DNA of 64,000 nt from Marinobacter sp. F4218 (GTDB taxonomy: Bacteria; Pseudomonadota; Gammaproteobacteria; Pseudomonadales; Oleiphilaceae), in assembly GCF_019443085.1 (NCBI RefSeq), contig NZ_JAHZIL010000003.1, positions 2,232,001 through 2,296,000 on the forward strand. The letters run 5' to 3'. A program made the translations under genes and the position numbers. Each line of letters starts with the position of its first letter. Positions within the stretch are counted from its first letter, which is position 1. The notes under the pieces are model-generated. The model made no database searches. It was not told where the DNA came from and saw only the letters and a program-made list of their open reading frames with translations. This document shows, one piece after another, positions 19,104 through 27,026 of this stretch.

Positions 19104-19155
19104 TCGAAGCTCGCAAGCGTTATTGTCAGAGGTTGGCTTTGTTCGCTTGCTTCGA
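19104..19155. promoter_or_regulatory. inverted repeat in the sulfatase/Crp divergent region
   Basis: TCGAAGC (19104-19110) plus AAGCG (19115-19119) can pair with CGCTT plus GCTTCGA (19144-19155), leaving a 4-nt bulge and a 24-nt loop. It lies 13 bp upstream of the sulfatase start, so it could fold in that gene's 5' leader or be a regulator site. Confidence 0.35.
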
Positions 19156-19182
19156 GTCTACGGCAGGAGCCTCGGGCAACAC

Positions 19183-19198
19183 TGTAACCAGAGTAACA
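19183..19198. promoter_or_regulatory. imperfect palindrome TGTnAC-N4-GTnACA before the Crp/Fnr gene
   Basis: TGTAACCAGAGTAACA lies 7 bp upstream of the regulator's ATG. Its outer half-sites are symmetric except at one base each, a form compatible with a Crp/Fnr-family dimer. The position suggests autoregulation, but this is inferred from shape and place only. Confidence 0.35.
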
Positions 19199-19205
19199 AT
19201 CCAAT

Positions 19206-19889
19206 ATGACCAATGTTCCCGACACACTTGGAAGCTGTGACCTTCTGGCCGGGTTGCCACCGGAGGGGATTGCCGAGGCCGCGCGCCTGGCGACGGTGCG
19301 GAGCTTTTCCGAGGGACAGACCATTTATAGGAAGGGCAGCTCCCAGAAGACCCTGGCGGTGATTGAATCCGGGTCGGTCCGGGTGAACGCCATCAGCGGT
19401 GCCGGCAAGGAGCTGACCCTGATGATTTGTGGGCCGGGAAACTGGTTCGGCGACGGCGTGTTCTGGGAAGATACGCCGCGGCTGTATGGAGCCGTGGCCC
19501 ATGAGTCCACCAGACTGATTGAATTCAGGTCCGATACGTTCGCGAGGCTGCTGGACGCCTTTCCCGAATGTTACCCGGTGATTGTCAGGCAATTGGGGCA
19601 ACGGCTGCGGGCCGCTCTGATGGTCATTGAGGATGATGCGCTGCGAGGAATTCCGGCCCGGCTGGCCAGACGACTGTTGTTTATTGCCACCTTTCAGCAT
19701 GGCAATCCCGAGCCGCCTGTGTCGCTTCGACTGACCCAGGAGCAACTTGGCAGCATGCTGGGCATTTCCCGGCAGGCAGCATACCGGGCTCTCCAGGTAT
19801 TGCTCGGCGAAGACCTGATCGAGTTTCGGTACGGCGTTATCCATCTGAAGGACCGGGAAGGTCTGGAAGCCTTCATTGCACGCGAGTAA
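19206..19889 (+). CDS. Crp/Fnr-family transcriptional regulator
   Basis: A 227-aa regulator with an N-terminal cyclic-nucleotide-binding-type beta-roll (about 20-125) and a C-terminal winged helix with LTQEQLGSMLGISRQAAYRALQ-like recognition helices (about 177-200). No cysteine cluster of the Fnr iron-sulfur type is seen, so it is not an oxygen sensor of the classical kind. It diverges from the sulfatase-MoxR operon with 114 bp between starts, so control of that operon is likely. The ligand is unknown. Confidence 0.85.
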   Translation: MTNVPDTLGSCDLLAGLPPEGIAEAARLATVRSFSEGQTIYRKGSSQKTLAVIESGSVRVNAISGAGKELTLMICGPGNWFGDGVFWEDTPRLYGAVAHESTRLIEFRSDTFARLLDAFPECYPVIVRQLGQRLRAALMVIEDDALRGIPARLARRLLFIATFQHGNPEPPVSLRLTQEQLGSMLGISRQAAYRALQVLLGEDLIEFRYGVIHLKDREGLEAFIARE

Positions 19890-19984
19890 CGGCCGCGCTC
19901 CGAATGTCCCGGTCAATACTTAAAAGGTTAAGTTGTTGGCGGTTAAAGTTAAATAACCGGTCAGGCGGGTTTGTATAGTGCGAG

Positions 19985-20127
19985 CAGGTGAGGAGAGGGT
20001 TGCTCCGGCAATCCCGCAGGCGGAAGTTCCTACCCTTGCTGTTTGTGCCGTCTGCGCACTTCGCACCGGGCCATTTCGGCCCAAAACTGTGTCCCTTTCA
20101 GCCCCTTCGCGCCGAAGGGGTCTTTTT
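19985..20127 (+). ncRNA. candidate structured small RNA with terminator
   Basis: The 241-bp gap between the Crp-like gene and the convergent AraC gene has a TATAGT -10-like box at 19974-19979. Several possible hairpins follow (TGCG/CGCA near 20053-20065; GGGCC/GGCCC at 20068-20082), then an 8-bp terminator stem (20102-20120) followed by TCTTTTT. No good -35 is visible and no known RNA family was recognised. The alternative is a long 3' UTR of the Crp-like gene. Confidence 0.3.
20102..20127 (+). terminator. rho-independent terminator
   Basis: CCCCTTCG-CGC-CGAAGGGG is a perfect 8-bp stem followed by TCTTTTT. It ends plus-strand transcription from the Crp-like gene or from the candidate small RNA before the convergent AraC gene. 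Confidence 0.82.
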
Positions 20128-20130
20128 CGC

Positions 20131-21192
20131 TCAGCGAAGCCAGCCGGGTGCTTTTTTCCGCAAGGATAGCAGTCGCGGGGACGACTGGATTCCCTGATTT
20201 TTTCGCCATTGCCGCGGACTGACACCGTACCAGCGCTGGAAGGCTCGGGAGAAAGCTGCCAGGTCGGAGTAGCCGAGAATCCCGGAAAGCTGGGTCAGGC
20301 TGATGCCGGATTCCTGGAGGTAGCGCTCGGCCATGCTCTTGCGGGTCTCGTCCAGGAGCTTTTGGAAGGAGGTGCCTTCCTCAGTCAGGTAGCGCTGCAG
20401 AGAGCGGGAGCTGAGCATCATGTAATCCGCCACAAGATCAATGGTCACCCGGCCGTTGGGCAGAAAATTCTTCATGAGATGCTGAACGTAGGCGGGCAAT
20501 TCCTGGACTGACAGTTCATCCATTTTTTCCAGATGCTCGCGCATCAGGGCATGCAGCTTCGGATCGGAATCGCTCAGGGGCAGGTCCAGCAGGCGGGCTT
20601 CAAACACCCAGCCATTGATGGTGCTGTCGAACTGGGGAGGCAGGCCAAGCAGCCGGCTGTAGGCCTGCGGCGAACTGCTGGGCCCGTGTCGGAAATGCAC
20701 GCCACTGGGTCGCCACTGGGTCCCAAGCAGCATTTTCAGCAAGGCCTTGCCCACCCCGATGGCCAGTTCCACGGCCTGCTTGCTGGCGACCCCCTCGCTC
20801 AACAAGGGTTCGTAGCTGAGAATGGCCATCTTGTCCTCGATGGTGGCCGTCACCAGTCCGCTGGAGGAGTGCAGATGATAATACTGCATCAGTTCGTTCA
20901 GCGAATCGCCCACGGTCTGGGCGTTTTTGAATAGATAAAGCAAACGTCCAAAGATGGTCGTGCCCTGGAAGATACCGTATTCCAACCCGAACAATGGGTG
21001 CTCTGTCCGGTTGGCGCAGTTTTCGAGCAGTGTTGCCATCCGGGAATAGGAAATCAGGCTTTCGGGATGTTCGAGAACGTCCTCGGGCAACCTGGCTTCA
21101 CGGAGCATCGCCCGGTAATCCAGGCCGTATTTGGCGCAAAACTCGTCCAGTCGTGCCAGGGACGAGGCTCTGGTGAGATCTGTCGTAACCAT
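20131..21192 (-). CDS. AraC-family regulator with arabinose-binding-type N-terminal domain
   Basis: A 353-aa regulator. The sensor domain spans about 20-215. The C-terminal AraC double HTH ends in GILGYSDLAAFSRAFQRWYG. The start at 21192 (MVTTDLTRASS) is 29 codons inside the longest frame and gives the normal family length, although its ribosome-binding site is weak. It diverges from the cupin/acyl-CoA ligase genes. The intergenic space holds tandem operator site B (21243-21284), the arrangement expected for a local activator. It is the best candidate regulator for the four-promoter regulon, by position only. Confidence 0.85.
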   Translation of the reverse strand: MVTTDLTRASSLARLDEFCAKYGLDYRAMLREARLPEDVLEHPESLISYSRMATLLENCANRTEHPLFGLEYGIFQGTTIFGRLLYLFKNAQTVGDSLNELMQYYHLHSSSGLVTATIEDKMAILSYEPLLSEGVASKQAVELAIGVGKALLKMLLGTQWRPSGVHFRHGPSSSPQAYSRLLGLPPQFDSTINGWVFEARLLDLPLSDSDPKLHALMREHLEKMDELSVQELPAYVQHLMKNFLPNGRVTIDLVADYMMLSSRSLQRYLTEEGTSFQKLLDETRKSMAERYLQESGISLTQLSGILGYSDLAAFSRAFQRWYGVSPRQWRKNQGIQSSPRLLSLRKKAPGWLR

Positions 21193-21242
21193 AATGAGGT
21201 GTAATTGTTGTTCACGATTGTAACGGGTAACGCTAGCTGCAT

Positions 21243-21284
21243 TGGCGGGAAATAACAAGAAAACGGCATTTTCTATCATGTGCC
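21243..21284 (+). promoter_or_regulatory. tandem 21-bp AraC-type operator, site B
   Basis: Module 1 (21243-21263) begins TGGCGGGAAATAACAAG. Module 2 (21264-21284) begins CGGCAT-N8-AT, a degenerate half-site at exact 21-bp spacing. It lies between the AraC gene at 20131 and the cupin gene at 21359. No strong -10 hexamer is evident 17-18 bp downstream. Confidence 0.5.
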
Positions 21285-21358
21285 GTCATCGGAATCGGGT
21301 GACCATGAAATCTGGCAGGTATTGCCAACGGCAAAACAATCTACAAGAGAGGTCGACC

Positions 21359-21889
21359 ATGACGACGCCAAACCAGGTTTTTGAGCACCACGAACTGCTT
21401 TATGTGAATTCCAAGAATCAGCCTGTTTATGAAGACGCCATGCCCGGCGTGCCAGGCATTGATGTACAACCGCTTTTCCTTGATCCGCATAACGGTGTCT
21501 GGGTGCTGAAAGTCTGGTTCCATCCGGGTGTGACGCTGCCCCGTCACTACCACACGGGCACGGTGCACCTGTTCACGATTTCGGGTCATTGGGAATACAA
21601 GGAATACCCCAACGATCCCCAGACCGACGGTTGCTACCTGTACGAGCCGGGCGGTTCCATTCACCAGTTCACCACGCCAGCGACCAACACCGGGCCGACA
21701 GAGACCCTGATGGTGGTGCACGGCGCCAACGTCAATTTCGACGACGATGGCAACTACCTGGGCATCATGGATGCCAGCGACATCATGATCATGCTGGACA
21801 ACCTGATCCGGGAACGAGGCCTGGAGCCGGCGAACTACATTACGCCGCCCCAGCCGGACCACAATGCCCGGGTCCGTAACGTCAAGTAA
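21359..21889 (+). CDS. cupin protein, 2,4'-dihydroxyacetophenone dioxygenase-like
   Basis: A 176-aa single-domain cupin with histidines in HPGVTLPRHYHTGTVHLFT and later in GGSIHQF, consistent with a metal site. The start at 21359 (MTTPNQ) is chosen because AAGAGAGG lies just upstream, while the longer frame has no ribosome-binding site. Family members are annotated as dihydroxyacetophenone dioxygenase-like, but few are characterised, so an oxygenase reaction is only possible. A terminator follows at 21907-21951, with the acyl-CoA ligase next. Confidence 0.75.
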   Translation: MTTPNQVFEHHELLYVNSKNQPVYEDAMPGVPGIDVQPLFLDPHNGVWVLKVWFHPGVTLPRHYHTGTVHLFTISGHWEYKEYPNDPQTDGCYLYEPGGSIHQFTTPATNTGPTETLMVVHGANVNFDDDGNYLGIMDASDIMIMLDNLIRERGLEPANYITPPQPDHNARVRNVK

Positions 21890-21906
21890 GACAGCCAGTA
21901 CAGAAG

Positions 21907-21951
21907 CGCCCTCCCGGCCAAAACAGGTTTTCCCGGGTAGGGCGTTTTTTT
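21907..21951 (+). terminator. rho-independent terminator after the cupin gene
   Basis: CGCCCT plus CCCGG pair with CCGGG plus AGGGCG, with a one-base bulge and a 15-nt loop, followed by seven T. It may partly separate expression of the cupin from the downstream ligase, which starts 34 nt later. Confidence 0.8.
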
Positions 21952-21984
21952 GTATCCGAACAGTCAATAAAGGTAGAGAAAACC

Positions 21985-23610
21985 ATGAAACCCTGGCTTG
22001 ATTCATACCCCGCGGATGTTCCCCCCACGATTGACCCTGACACCCACGCCTCCGTTACCAGCTTGTTTAATGACGCCATCAAGCGTTTCCCGGAGCACGC
22101 CGCGCTGGAGTGCTTTGGTCACACCATGACGTATGGCCAGCTTGATGAAGCCTCGGATGCCCTAGCCAGCGCCCTGCAGCAGCAATACGGGGTGAAGAAG
22201 GGCGACCGGGTCGCGGTTATGTTGCCGAATATCTTTGCCTATCCGGTGGCCATGTTGGCGATTCTCAAGGTGGGCGCAATCCAGGTGAACGTGAACCCTC
22301 TGTACACGTCGAGGGAGCTGGAACACCAGCTGAATGATTCCGGCGCCGAAACGATGTTTATCTATTCGGGATCCGTGGCGTCGCTGACCCCGATCCGTGA
22401 CGCCACGTCCGTTTCGCAGGTGATTGTGGTCAATCCCGGTGATGGGGCCGGCCTCCCGATTCCGGGTGGAGACGTTTCCGCCGAACTGGGCGAGTTTACC
22501 GGCATGGCGGACCTGTTGGCGCGCAACGCGGGTAATAAACCCACTGCGGTACCAGTGTCCGGCGATGATGTCCTGTTTCTGCAATACACCGGCGGCACCA
22601 CAGGCCCCTCCAAGGGCGCGACACTGACTCAACGTAACCTGATTGCCAACAGCCTCCAGTTCCGGAGCTTCATGCCCGAGGCGAACGAGCCGGGGGAGGA
22701 GGTGCTGGTGCTGGCACTGCCGATGTATCACATCTTTGGCCTGATGATTTTCGTGGCCTACGCGGCAATCGGCGCCAAAGCCATCCTGATTCCCAATCCC
22801 CGTGACATGGACGCCTACCTGAAGGCCATCAAGGATTCCAGGTTCACCGTTATTGGTGGCGTCAATACCCTGTACGCGGGCATGACCCAGCATCCCTTGT
22901 TCAAGGACGTGGACCTGTCCCGTTACAAAGTGGCATTTGGGGGTGGCTCCAAGATCTTCCCGAGCACCTCCAAGGCCTGGAAGGCTTTCACCGGCGCTCA
23001 CATCCTGGAAGGCTTCGGTTTGTCCGAAACCTCGCCGATCCTCACCCTGAACCTGATGGGGAAGGAAGCATTCAGCGGTACAGTGGGCTATCCGGTACCG
23101 TCCACTGAGGTCAAGGTCATCGATGAGCAGGGCAACGCCCTGCCTGCCGGAACGCCGGGCGAACTCTGTGCCCGTGGCCCCCAGGTCATGAAGGGGTACT
23201 GGAACCGCGAGCAGGCAACGGCCGATACCTTCACCGAAGATGGCTTTTTCAAAACCGGTGATGTGGCGGTCATGCACCCGGACGGTCAGTTCGAGATTGT
23301 TGATCGCAAGAAAGACATGATCATTGTCTCGGGTTTCAACGTTTACCCCAACGAGGTGGAAGCCGTTGCCAGTGAGTTGCCCGAGGTTGCTGAAGCGGCC
23401 TGTATCGGTGTGCCGGACGAGAAAACCGGTGAGCGCATCCGCCTGTTCGTGGCGCCGACCGAGGGATCAGCGATCGACAAAGACGCGGTGATGGCACATT
23501 GCCGGCAGAGTCTCGCCGCCTACAAGGTTCCGAAGGAAATCGAGGTGCTGCAGGAGCTGCCCAAGTCAAACGTTGGCAAGATCCTGAGGAAGGATCTGCG
23601 CGTTGTCTGA
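21985..23610 (+). CDS. long-chain fatty-acid-CoA ligase, FadD-like (copy B)
   Basis: A 541-aa AMP-forming acyl-CoA synthetase. Motifs in order are YTGGTTGPSKGAT (about 202-214), GFGLSETSP, FFKTGDVAVM, DRKKDMIIVSGFNVYPNE and PKSNVGKILRKDLR with its catalytic lysine. It is paralogous to the ligase at 2131-3753. It probably makes the acyl-CoA used by the WS/DGAT acyltransferases downstream or enters beta-oxidation. It is followed after 12 nt by the VOC gene. Confidence 0.9.
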   Translation: MKPWLDSYPADVPPTIDPDTHASVTSLFNDAIKRFPEHAALECFGHTMTYGQLDEASDALASALQQQYGVKKGDRVAVMLPNIFAYPVAMLAILKVGAIQVNVNPLYTSRELEHQLNDSGAETMFIYSGSVASLTPIRDATSVSQVIVVNPGDGAGLPIPGGDVSAELGEFTGMADLLARNAGNKPTAVPVSGDDVLFLQYTGGTTGPSKGATLTQRNLIANSLQFRSFMPEANEPGEEVLVLALPMYHIFGLMIFVAYAAIGAKAILIPNPRDMDAYLKAIKDSRFTVIGGVNTLYAGMTQHPLFKDVDLSRYKVAFGGGSKIFPSTSKAWKAFTGAHILEGFGLSETSPILTLNLMGKEAFSGTVGYPVPSTEVKVIDEQGNALPAGTPGELCARGPQVMKGYWNREQATADTFTEDGFFKTGDVAVMHPDGQFEIVDRKKDMIIVSGFNVYPNEVEAVASELPEVAEAACIGVPDEKTGERIRLFVAPTEGSAIDKDAVMAHCRQSLAAYKVPKEIEVLQELPKSNVGKILRKDLRVV

Positions 23611-23622
23611 GGTGGGATTCCG

Positions 23623-24594
23623 ATGAGCACATACTGCAGTCAGATTGCCTTCGTGTGTCAGGATGCCAGGGCCCTCCGGTCCTGGTACGGCGCCCTGTTC
23701 GGTTTTGTGTCGTCGGGGCGGACCATCTATGCGGGCAAGCTGTCTACCCGGGTGATGGGAATCGACGGCGTAAATACGCGCTGCTATTGGTCTCTCGATG
23801 GCAATGCCGATATGTTCCAGCTGGAGTTCTTCGACTTCCGGTCGCCGGAAATGCGGCCCCGCCCGGAACACTGGAGCCCGGCGATGCCGGGTTATGCCTG
23901 TATCGGAATCTATAGCCAACGGTTCCAGTGTTGCGTTGATGCCCTGTCGGCCCAGCAGCGTCTGCAGGCCGTGGAGGGAGAAACCGGTGGCAGGGTGGCG
24001 TACGCCAGTGACCCCGAGGGTAACGCGCTGGAAATCTATGAACGGGATCCGCTGCCGGACGCTGGCTGGAATGGCCGGAAGCAACCGTGCGCAGTGCGGC
24101 TGATCCGGCTCAATTCCCACGATGCCGAAGGCGTGGCGCGTGCCTGGTCTGGCTCACTTGGCGTGACGCCGGTGCAGATGCCCGAGGGGTGGGCTCAGCG
24201 TCTTTCCGTGGTGAAGCAGGGTCTGTCAGAACCGAGGTACCTGCGTGGCGGCGGCGTTGTGGTGGAAATCTGTCGCACCGCTGAGCCGTTTCCGGGAGGT
24301 CAACGTCCGCCGTTGTACCAGCACGGTTTCATGAACTTTGCCCTTAACACCCAGTCCCGTATTGAATGGGACGAGGTGTATGCCCAAGCCCTCTGGTCGG
24401 GGTTTCGGGCTAATGGAAAGGCTCTGGAGGCGGGCATATTCAAAGTCATGTACATCAATGATCCGGACGGTAATAGCATAGAGCTTCTGTACCCCCGAAA
24501 ATTTGCCTACCGGGTGACCGGGTTTCTTCCGAGCCTTCGCCTGGACGCGCTCCTCCGGTTGCTGCGCCGATGGCTGGCCCGGCGGGAGCAATAA
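23623..24594 (+). CDS. VOC (glyoxalase/extradiol-type) family protein
   Basis: A 323-aa protein with two vicinal-oxygen-chelate modules, about 1-140 (QIAFVCQDARALRSWYG to GNALEIYE) and about 150-295 (ending NDPDGNSIELLYP). The C-terminal about 25 residues are basic and hydrophobic. VOC proteins use a divalent metal for lyase, isomerase or dioxygenase chemistry. No specific metal triad is assigned by eye and the substrate is unknown. It is co-transcribed with ligase B and ends at a terminator shared with the convergent alcohol dehydrogenase. Confidence 0.72.
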   Translation: MSTYCSQIAFVCQDARALRSWYGALFGFVSSGRTIYAGKLSTRVMGIDGVNTRCYWSLDGNADMFQLEFFDFRSPEMRPRPEHWSPAMPGYACIGIYSQRFQCCVDALSAQQRLQAVEGETGGRVAYASDPEGNALEIYERDPLPDAGWNGRKQPCAVRLIRLNSHDAEGVARAWSGSLGVTPVQMPEGWAQRLSVVKQGLSEPRYLRGGGVVVEICRTAEPFPGGQRPPLYQHGFMNFALNTQSRIEWDEVYAQALWSGFRANGKALEAGIFKVMYINDPDGNSIELLYPRKFAYRVTGFLPSLRLDALLRLLRRWLARREQ

Positions 24595-24596
24595 AC

Positions 24597-24626
24597 AAAA
24601 AAGCCGCTGGAAACAGCGGCTTTTTT
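24597..24626. terminator. bidirectional rho-independent terminator
   Basis: AAAAAGCCGCTG-GAAA-CAGCGGCTTTTT is a long stem with a stable GAAA tetraloop, A run on one side and T run on the other. It lies between the convergent VOC (+) and alcohol dehydrogenase (-) genes. Confidence 0.93.
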
Positions 24627-24641
24627 GTCGTATTCGACGGC

Positions 24642-25721
24642 TTATTCTGACGGTTTTACCAGAATCTTGACGTCGTTTTCAGGCTTGCCCAATCGGTCGA
24701 AGGCGGATTCGATATCACTCAGGCCCACCGTGTCGGAAATCAACCCACCGGCATCGAGCTCGCCGTTGGCAAGGTGGTTCAAGGTCGCTCCGAACTCCTC
24801 ACCGCTGTAGAAACTGACAAAGCGGAGATCGATTTCTTTCATGACCGGGTAGGATGGCATTATCGTGTCCTTTTCCATGCACAGACCCACAACCACGACC
24901 CGAGCCCCGTAGGGTGCGCCAGCACAGACATTCTGGATCAGGCCAGGTACACCCACACATTCGAAAATCAGCGAGGGTCTCAGGTCCGCGCCTCCGAACA
25001 GGGGAGAGATCGGGCCGGCCTCTTCCGGATTCGCGGTCTGGGCTGCTTCTTTCCAGCTGTCATAGGGTGAATGCTCGGCCGGGTTGACCACCACATCCGC
25101 GCCCATTTTTCTGGCAAGGTCGCGACGCGCTCTCGAGAAATCCGACGCCACGATGGGGCCAATCTTCATCATCTTCAACACGGCAATAACGGCAAGACCG
25201 ATCGGGCCGCAGCCGATGACCAGGGGTACGTGGTTCCGGGTTGGCTCGCCCCGGTTGACCGCGTGCAGGGCAACGGCCATGGGCTCGGTCAGGGCCGCCA
25301 TGTCCGGGCTCAGGCCATTGGGGACTTTCATGGTGAGCCGGCTGTCGACCAGCATCTGCTCGGAAAAGCCCCCGGGAACGTCGGCGGAACTGAAGCCAAT
25401 CATGGCAAGACCCTCTTCCCGCATCAGGAAGGGCAGGGAGACGACCTGGTCGCCAGCCTTGAACGTCGAGCCTTGCCGAGTCTCCAGGACTTCCCCGACA
25501 AACTCGTGTCCCATCAATATGGGTCTGTCGGCGTCGATGATGGCGCTACCGACGACCTCGCGGGAGCTGTCGGCTAGCTCATGGGTGTGGTGCCGGCAAT
25601 GCAGGTCGGACCCGCAAATGCCGCAAACCAGAGATTTGATGAGGAGCTCGTTCTCACGTGGTTTGGGTTCCGGCAGATCCACGATCTTCAGGTTGTTGTT
25701 TTCAACGATGGCACTACGCAT
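24642..25721 (-). CDS. zinc-dependent alcohol dehydrogenase family protein
   Basis: A 359-aa medium-chain dehydrogenase. The catalytic zinc ligands appear in VCGICGSDLHC and in MGHEFVGEV, and the Rossmann motif is VIGCGPIGLAVIAV. The four-cysteine structural zinc loop is not apparent. It should oxidise a secondary or primary alcohol with NAD(P). AAGGAG precedes the ATG. It lies 46 nt downstream of the extended SDR on the same strand, so the two probably share the promoter at about 26.86 kb. The substrate is unknown. Confidence 0.86.
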   Translation of the reverse strand: MRSAIVENNNLKIVDLPEPKPRENELLIKSLVCGICGSDLHCRHHTHELADSSREVVGSAIIDADRPILMGHEFVGEVLETRQGSTFKAGDQVVSLPFLMREEGLAMIGFSSADVPGGFSEQMLVDSRLTMKVPNGLSPDMAALTEPMAVALHAVNRGEPTRNHVPLVIGCGPIGLAVIAVLKMMKIGPIVASDFSRARRDLARKMGADVVVNPAEHSPYDSWKEAAQTANPEEAGPISPLFGGADLRPSLIFECVGVPGLIQNVCAGAPYGARVVVVGLCMEKDTIMPSYPVMKEIDLRFVSFYSGEEFGATLNHLANGELDAGGLISDTVGLSDIESAFDRLGKPENDVKILVKPSE

Positions 25722-25767
25722 TGGGTGTCTCCTTGGTGTTTTTTGGTGGCATAGTCAGAAGCCCGCG

Positions 25768-26820
25768 TTAGGTGCGGGCTTCCTTGTCAAAGGACTGACT
25801 CTCGGTTCCGCTCAGCTCGCCCATCTCTCTGAGCCACGCTTCGGAACGTTTCATCCCCTCTTCGAGGTTGACCTTGGGTTCGAAGCCGAGGTGTTTCCGT
25901 GCGTTCTCAATGGAAAATCCGCCCTTGCGCGCGAACATCAGCATGGCGTCGGGCGTGACCTCGTTGGGGCGCTTGAGCGTGCGGTTCAGCCACCAGATGC
26001 CCTGGGTGAGTTTCAGGGCAGCTGCCAGAGGCATGCTGGGTGGGAAACCCGAGTTGCCGGCCCAGCGCCAGTGATTCATGAAGAATTCCCGGCAGGTCAC
26101 GGGCTCGTCGCCCCAGAGAATGAAAATACGGCCGCTTCCCGCGGGCAGGCCGGCGGCGAGAAGGGTGCCGTCGACCAGGTCATCGATGTACACAGGGGTA
26201 AAGATGCCCTTGCCCCGGTTGGGCAGGATCAGTTGGCCGGCCCGGGCCATCTTCAAGGGTTCCAGCAACCAGGGGCGGGAGCCCGGACCATAGACGTCAC
26301 CCGGGCGGATGATGGTGCAGTCGATTTCACCGGCGGCGTGGGCGGCGAGCACCGTGTGTTCGGAGGCGCCCTTGGCCACGCCGTAGCGGTAGTGTTCACC
26401 AATCACCACGGGAGCCGTCTCGTCCGCTCCGGGTTCGTAGTCGTAGCCCATGGCCGCGATGGATGAAAAATGCACGAAGCGCTGTGCACCGCCGGCAATG
26501 GCGACGTCCAGGGCGTTGCGAACGCCGACCAGCGATGTGGTGGAATAAGTCTCCCAGTCGGCGGCCAGCGACACCACCGCCGCGGTGTTGATAAAGAGGT
26601 CGCAGCCTTTGGCATGATCGCGCCAGCCTGATGGATTGGTCAGGTCTCCGGCTATGACGTTGCGCTCTTCATCCGCCTGCAAATCCATGCCGCAGACCTC
26701 GCAGCCCAGCTCGCGGTAGCGGCGGTAGATGGTGCGACCAATGAAACCGTTGGCGCCGGTTATGAAGACTTTTGAGGGGAGGGAGGGCTTCTGCCCGTCC
26801 CGACCAGTTGGAAGAGACAT
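25768..26820 (-). CDS. extended SDR, NAD-dependent epimerase / 3-beta-HSD-like
   Basis: A 350-aa extended short-chain dehydrogenase with the N-terminal cofactor motif VFITGANGFIGRTIYRR (about 18-34) and the catalytic YRYGVAKG tyrosine-lysine pair. It resembles NAD-dependent epimerases and 3-beta-hydroxysteroid dehydrogenase-like proteins. AGGAG precedes ATG 26820. It is divergent from the esterase-WS/DGAT operon, and a pair of tandem operator modules lies on its strand at 26878-26919. A sterol substrate is possible but not shown. Confidence 0.82.
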   Translation of the reverse strand: MSLPTGRDGQKPSLPSKVFITGANGFIGRTIYRRYRELGCEVCGMDLQADEERNVIAGDLTNPSGWRDHAKGCDLFINTAAVVSLAADWETYSTTSLVGVRNALDVAIAGGAQRFVHFSSIAAMGYDYEPGADETAPVVIGEHYRYGVAKGASEHTVLAAHAAGEIDCTIIRPGDVYGPGSRPWLLEPLKMARAGQLILPNRGKGIFTPVYIDDLVDGTLLAAGLPAGSGRIFILWGDEPVTCREFFMNHWRWAGNSGFPPSMPLAAALKLTQGIWWLNRTLKRPNEVTPDAMLMFARKGGFSIENARKHLGFEPKVNLEEGMKRSEAWLREMGELSGTESQSFDKEART

Positions 26821-26877
26821 GGGGTGGCTCCTGTTCTGTTTATTGTGTTGTTCCTATCGTGCGTAGTTTTTGATGCC

Positions 26878-26919
26878 CGTATTTTTCAATTCACGACAAA
26901 TTACAGGTAAAACACGCCA
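26878..26919 (-). promoter_or_regulatory. tandem 21-bp AraC-type operator facing the extended SDR (site C, minus)
   Basis: Read on the minus strand, TGGCGT-N8-TG starts at 26919 and TGTCGT-N8-AA at 26898, exactly 21 bp apart. They point toward the extended SDR/alcohol dehydrogenase genes. A -10-like hexamer toward that gene is weak. Confidence 0.5.
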
Positions 26920-26928
26920 GTTATTTTA

Positions 26929-26970
26929 TGGCGTGAAATAACAAGCTGTTGACGTTGTAAGCCAAGGAGC
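26929..26970 (+). promoter_or_regulatory. tandem 21-bp AraC-type operator facing the esterase (site C, plus)
   Basis: Module 1 (26929-26949) begins TGGCGTGAAATAACAAG. Module 2 (26950-26970) begins TGACGT-N8-AA. A -10-like CATAGT starts 18 bp after the module end (26988). This implies transcription starts near 27000 and supports ATG 27027 as the esterase start. Confidence 0.6.
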
Positions 26971-27026
26971 AAGTACGACTAATTGGTCATAGTGTGGGCA
27001 GAAATTACCCAACGGATTGGCTTTAC

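Noticed and set aside
19920..20130. A glycine or other known riboswitch
   Set aside because: Some GGAGAG- and GGAAG-like pieces occur, but the conserved cores of glycine, c-di-GMP-I and 6S RNAs are absent, and the element lies after a gene rather than before one.
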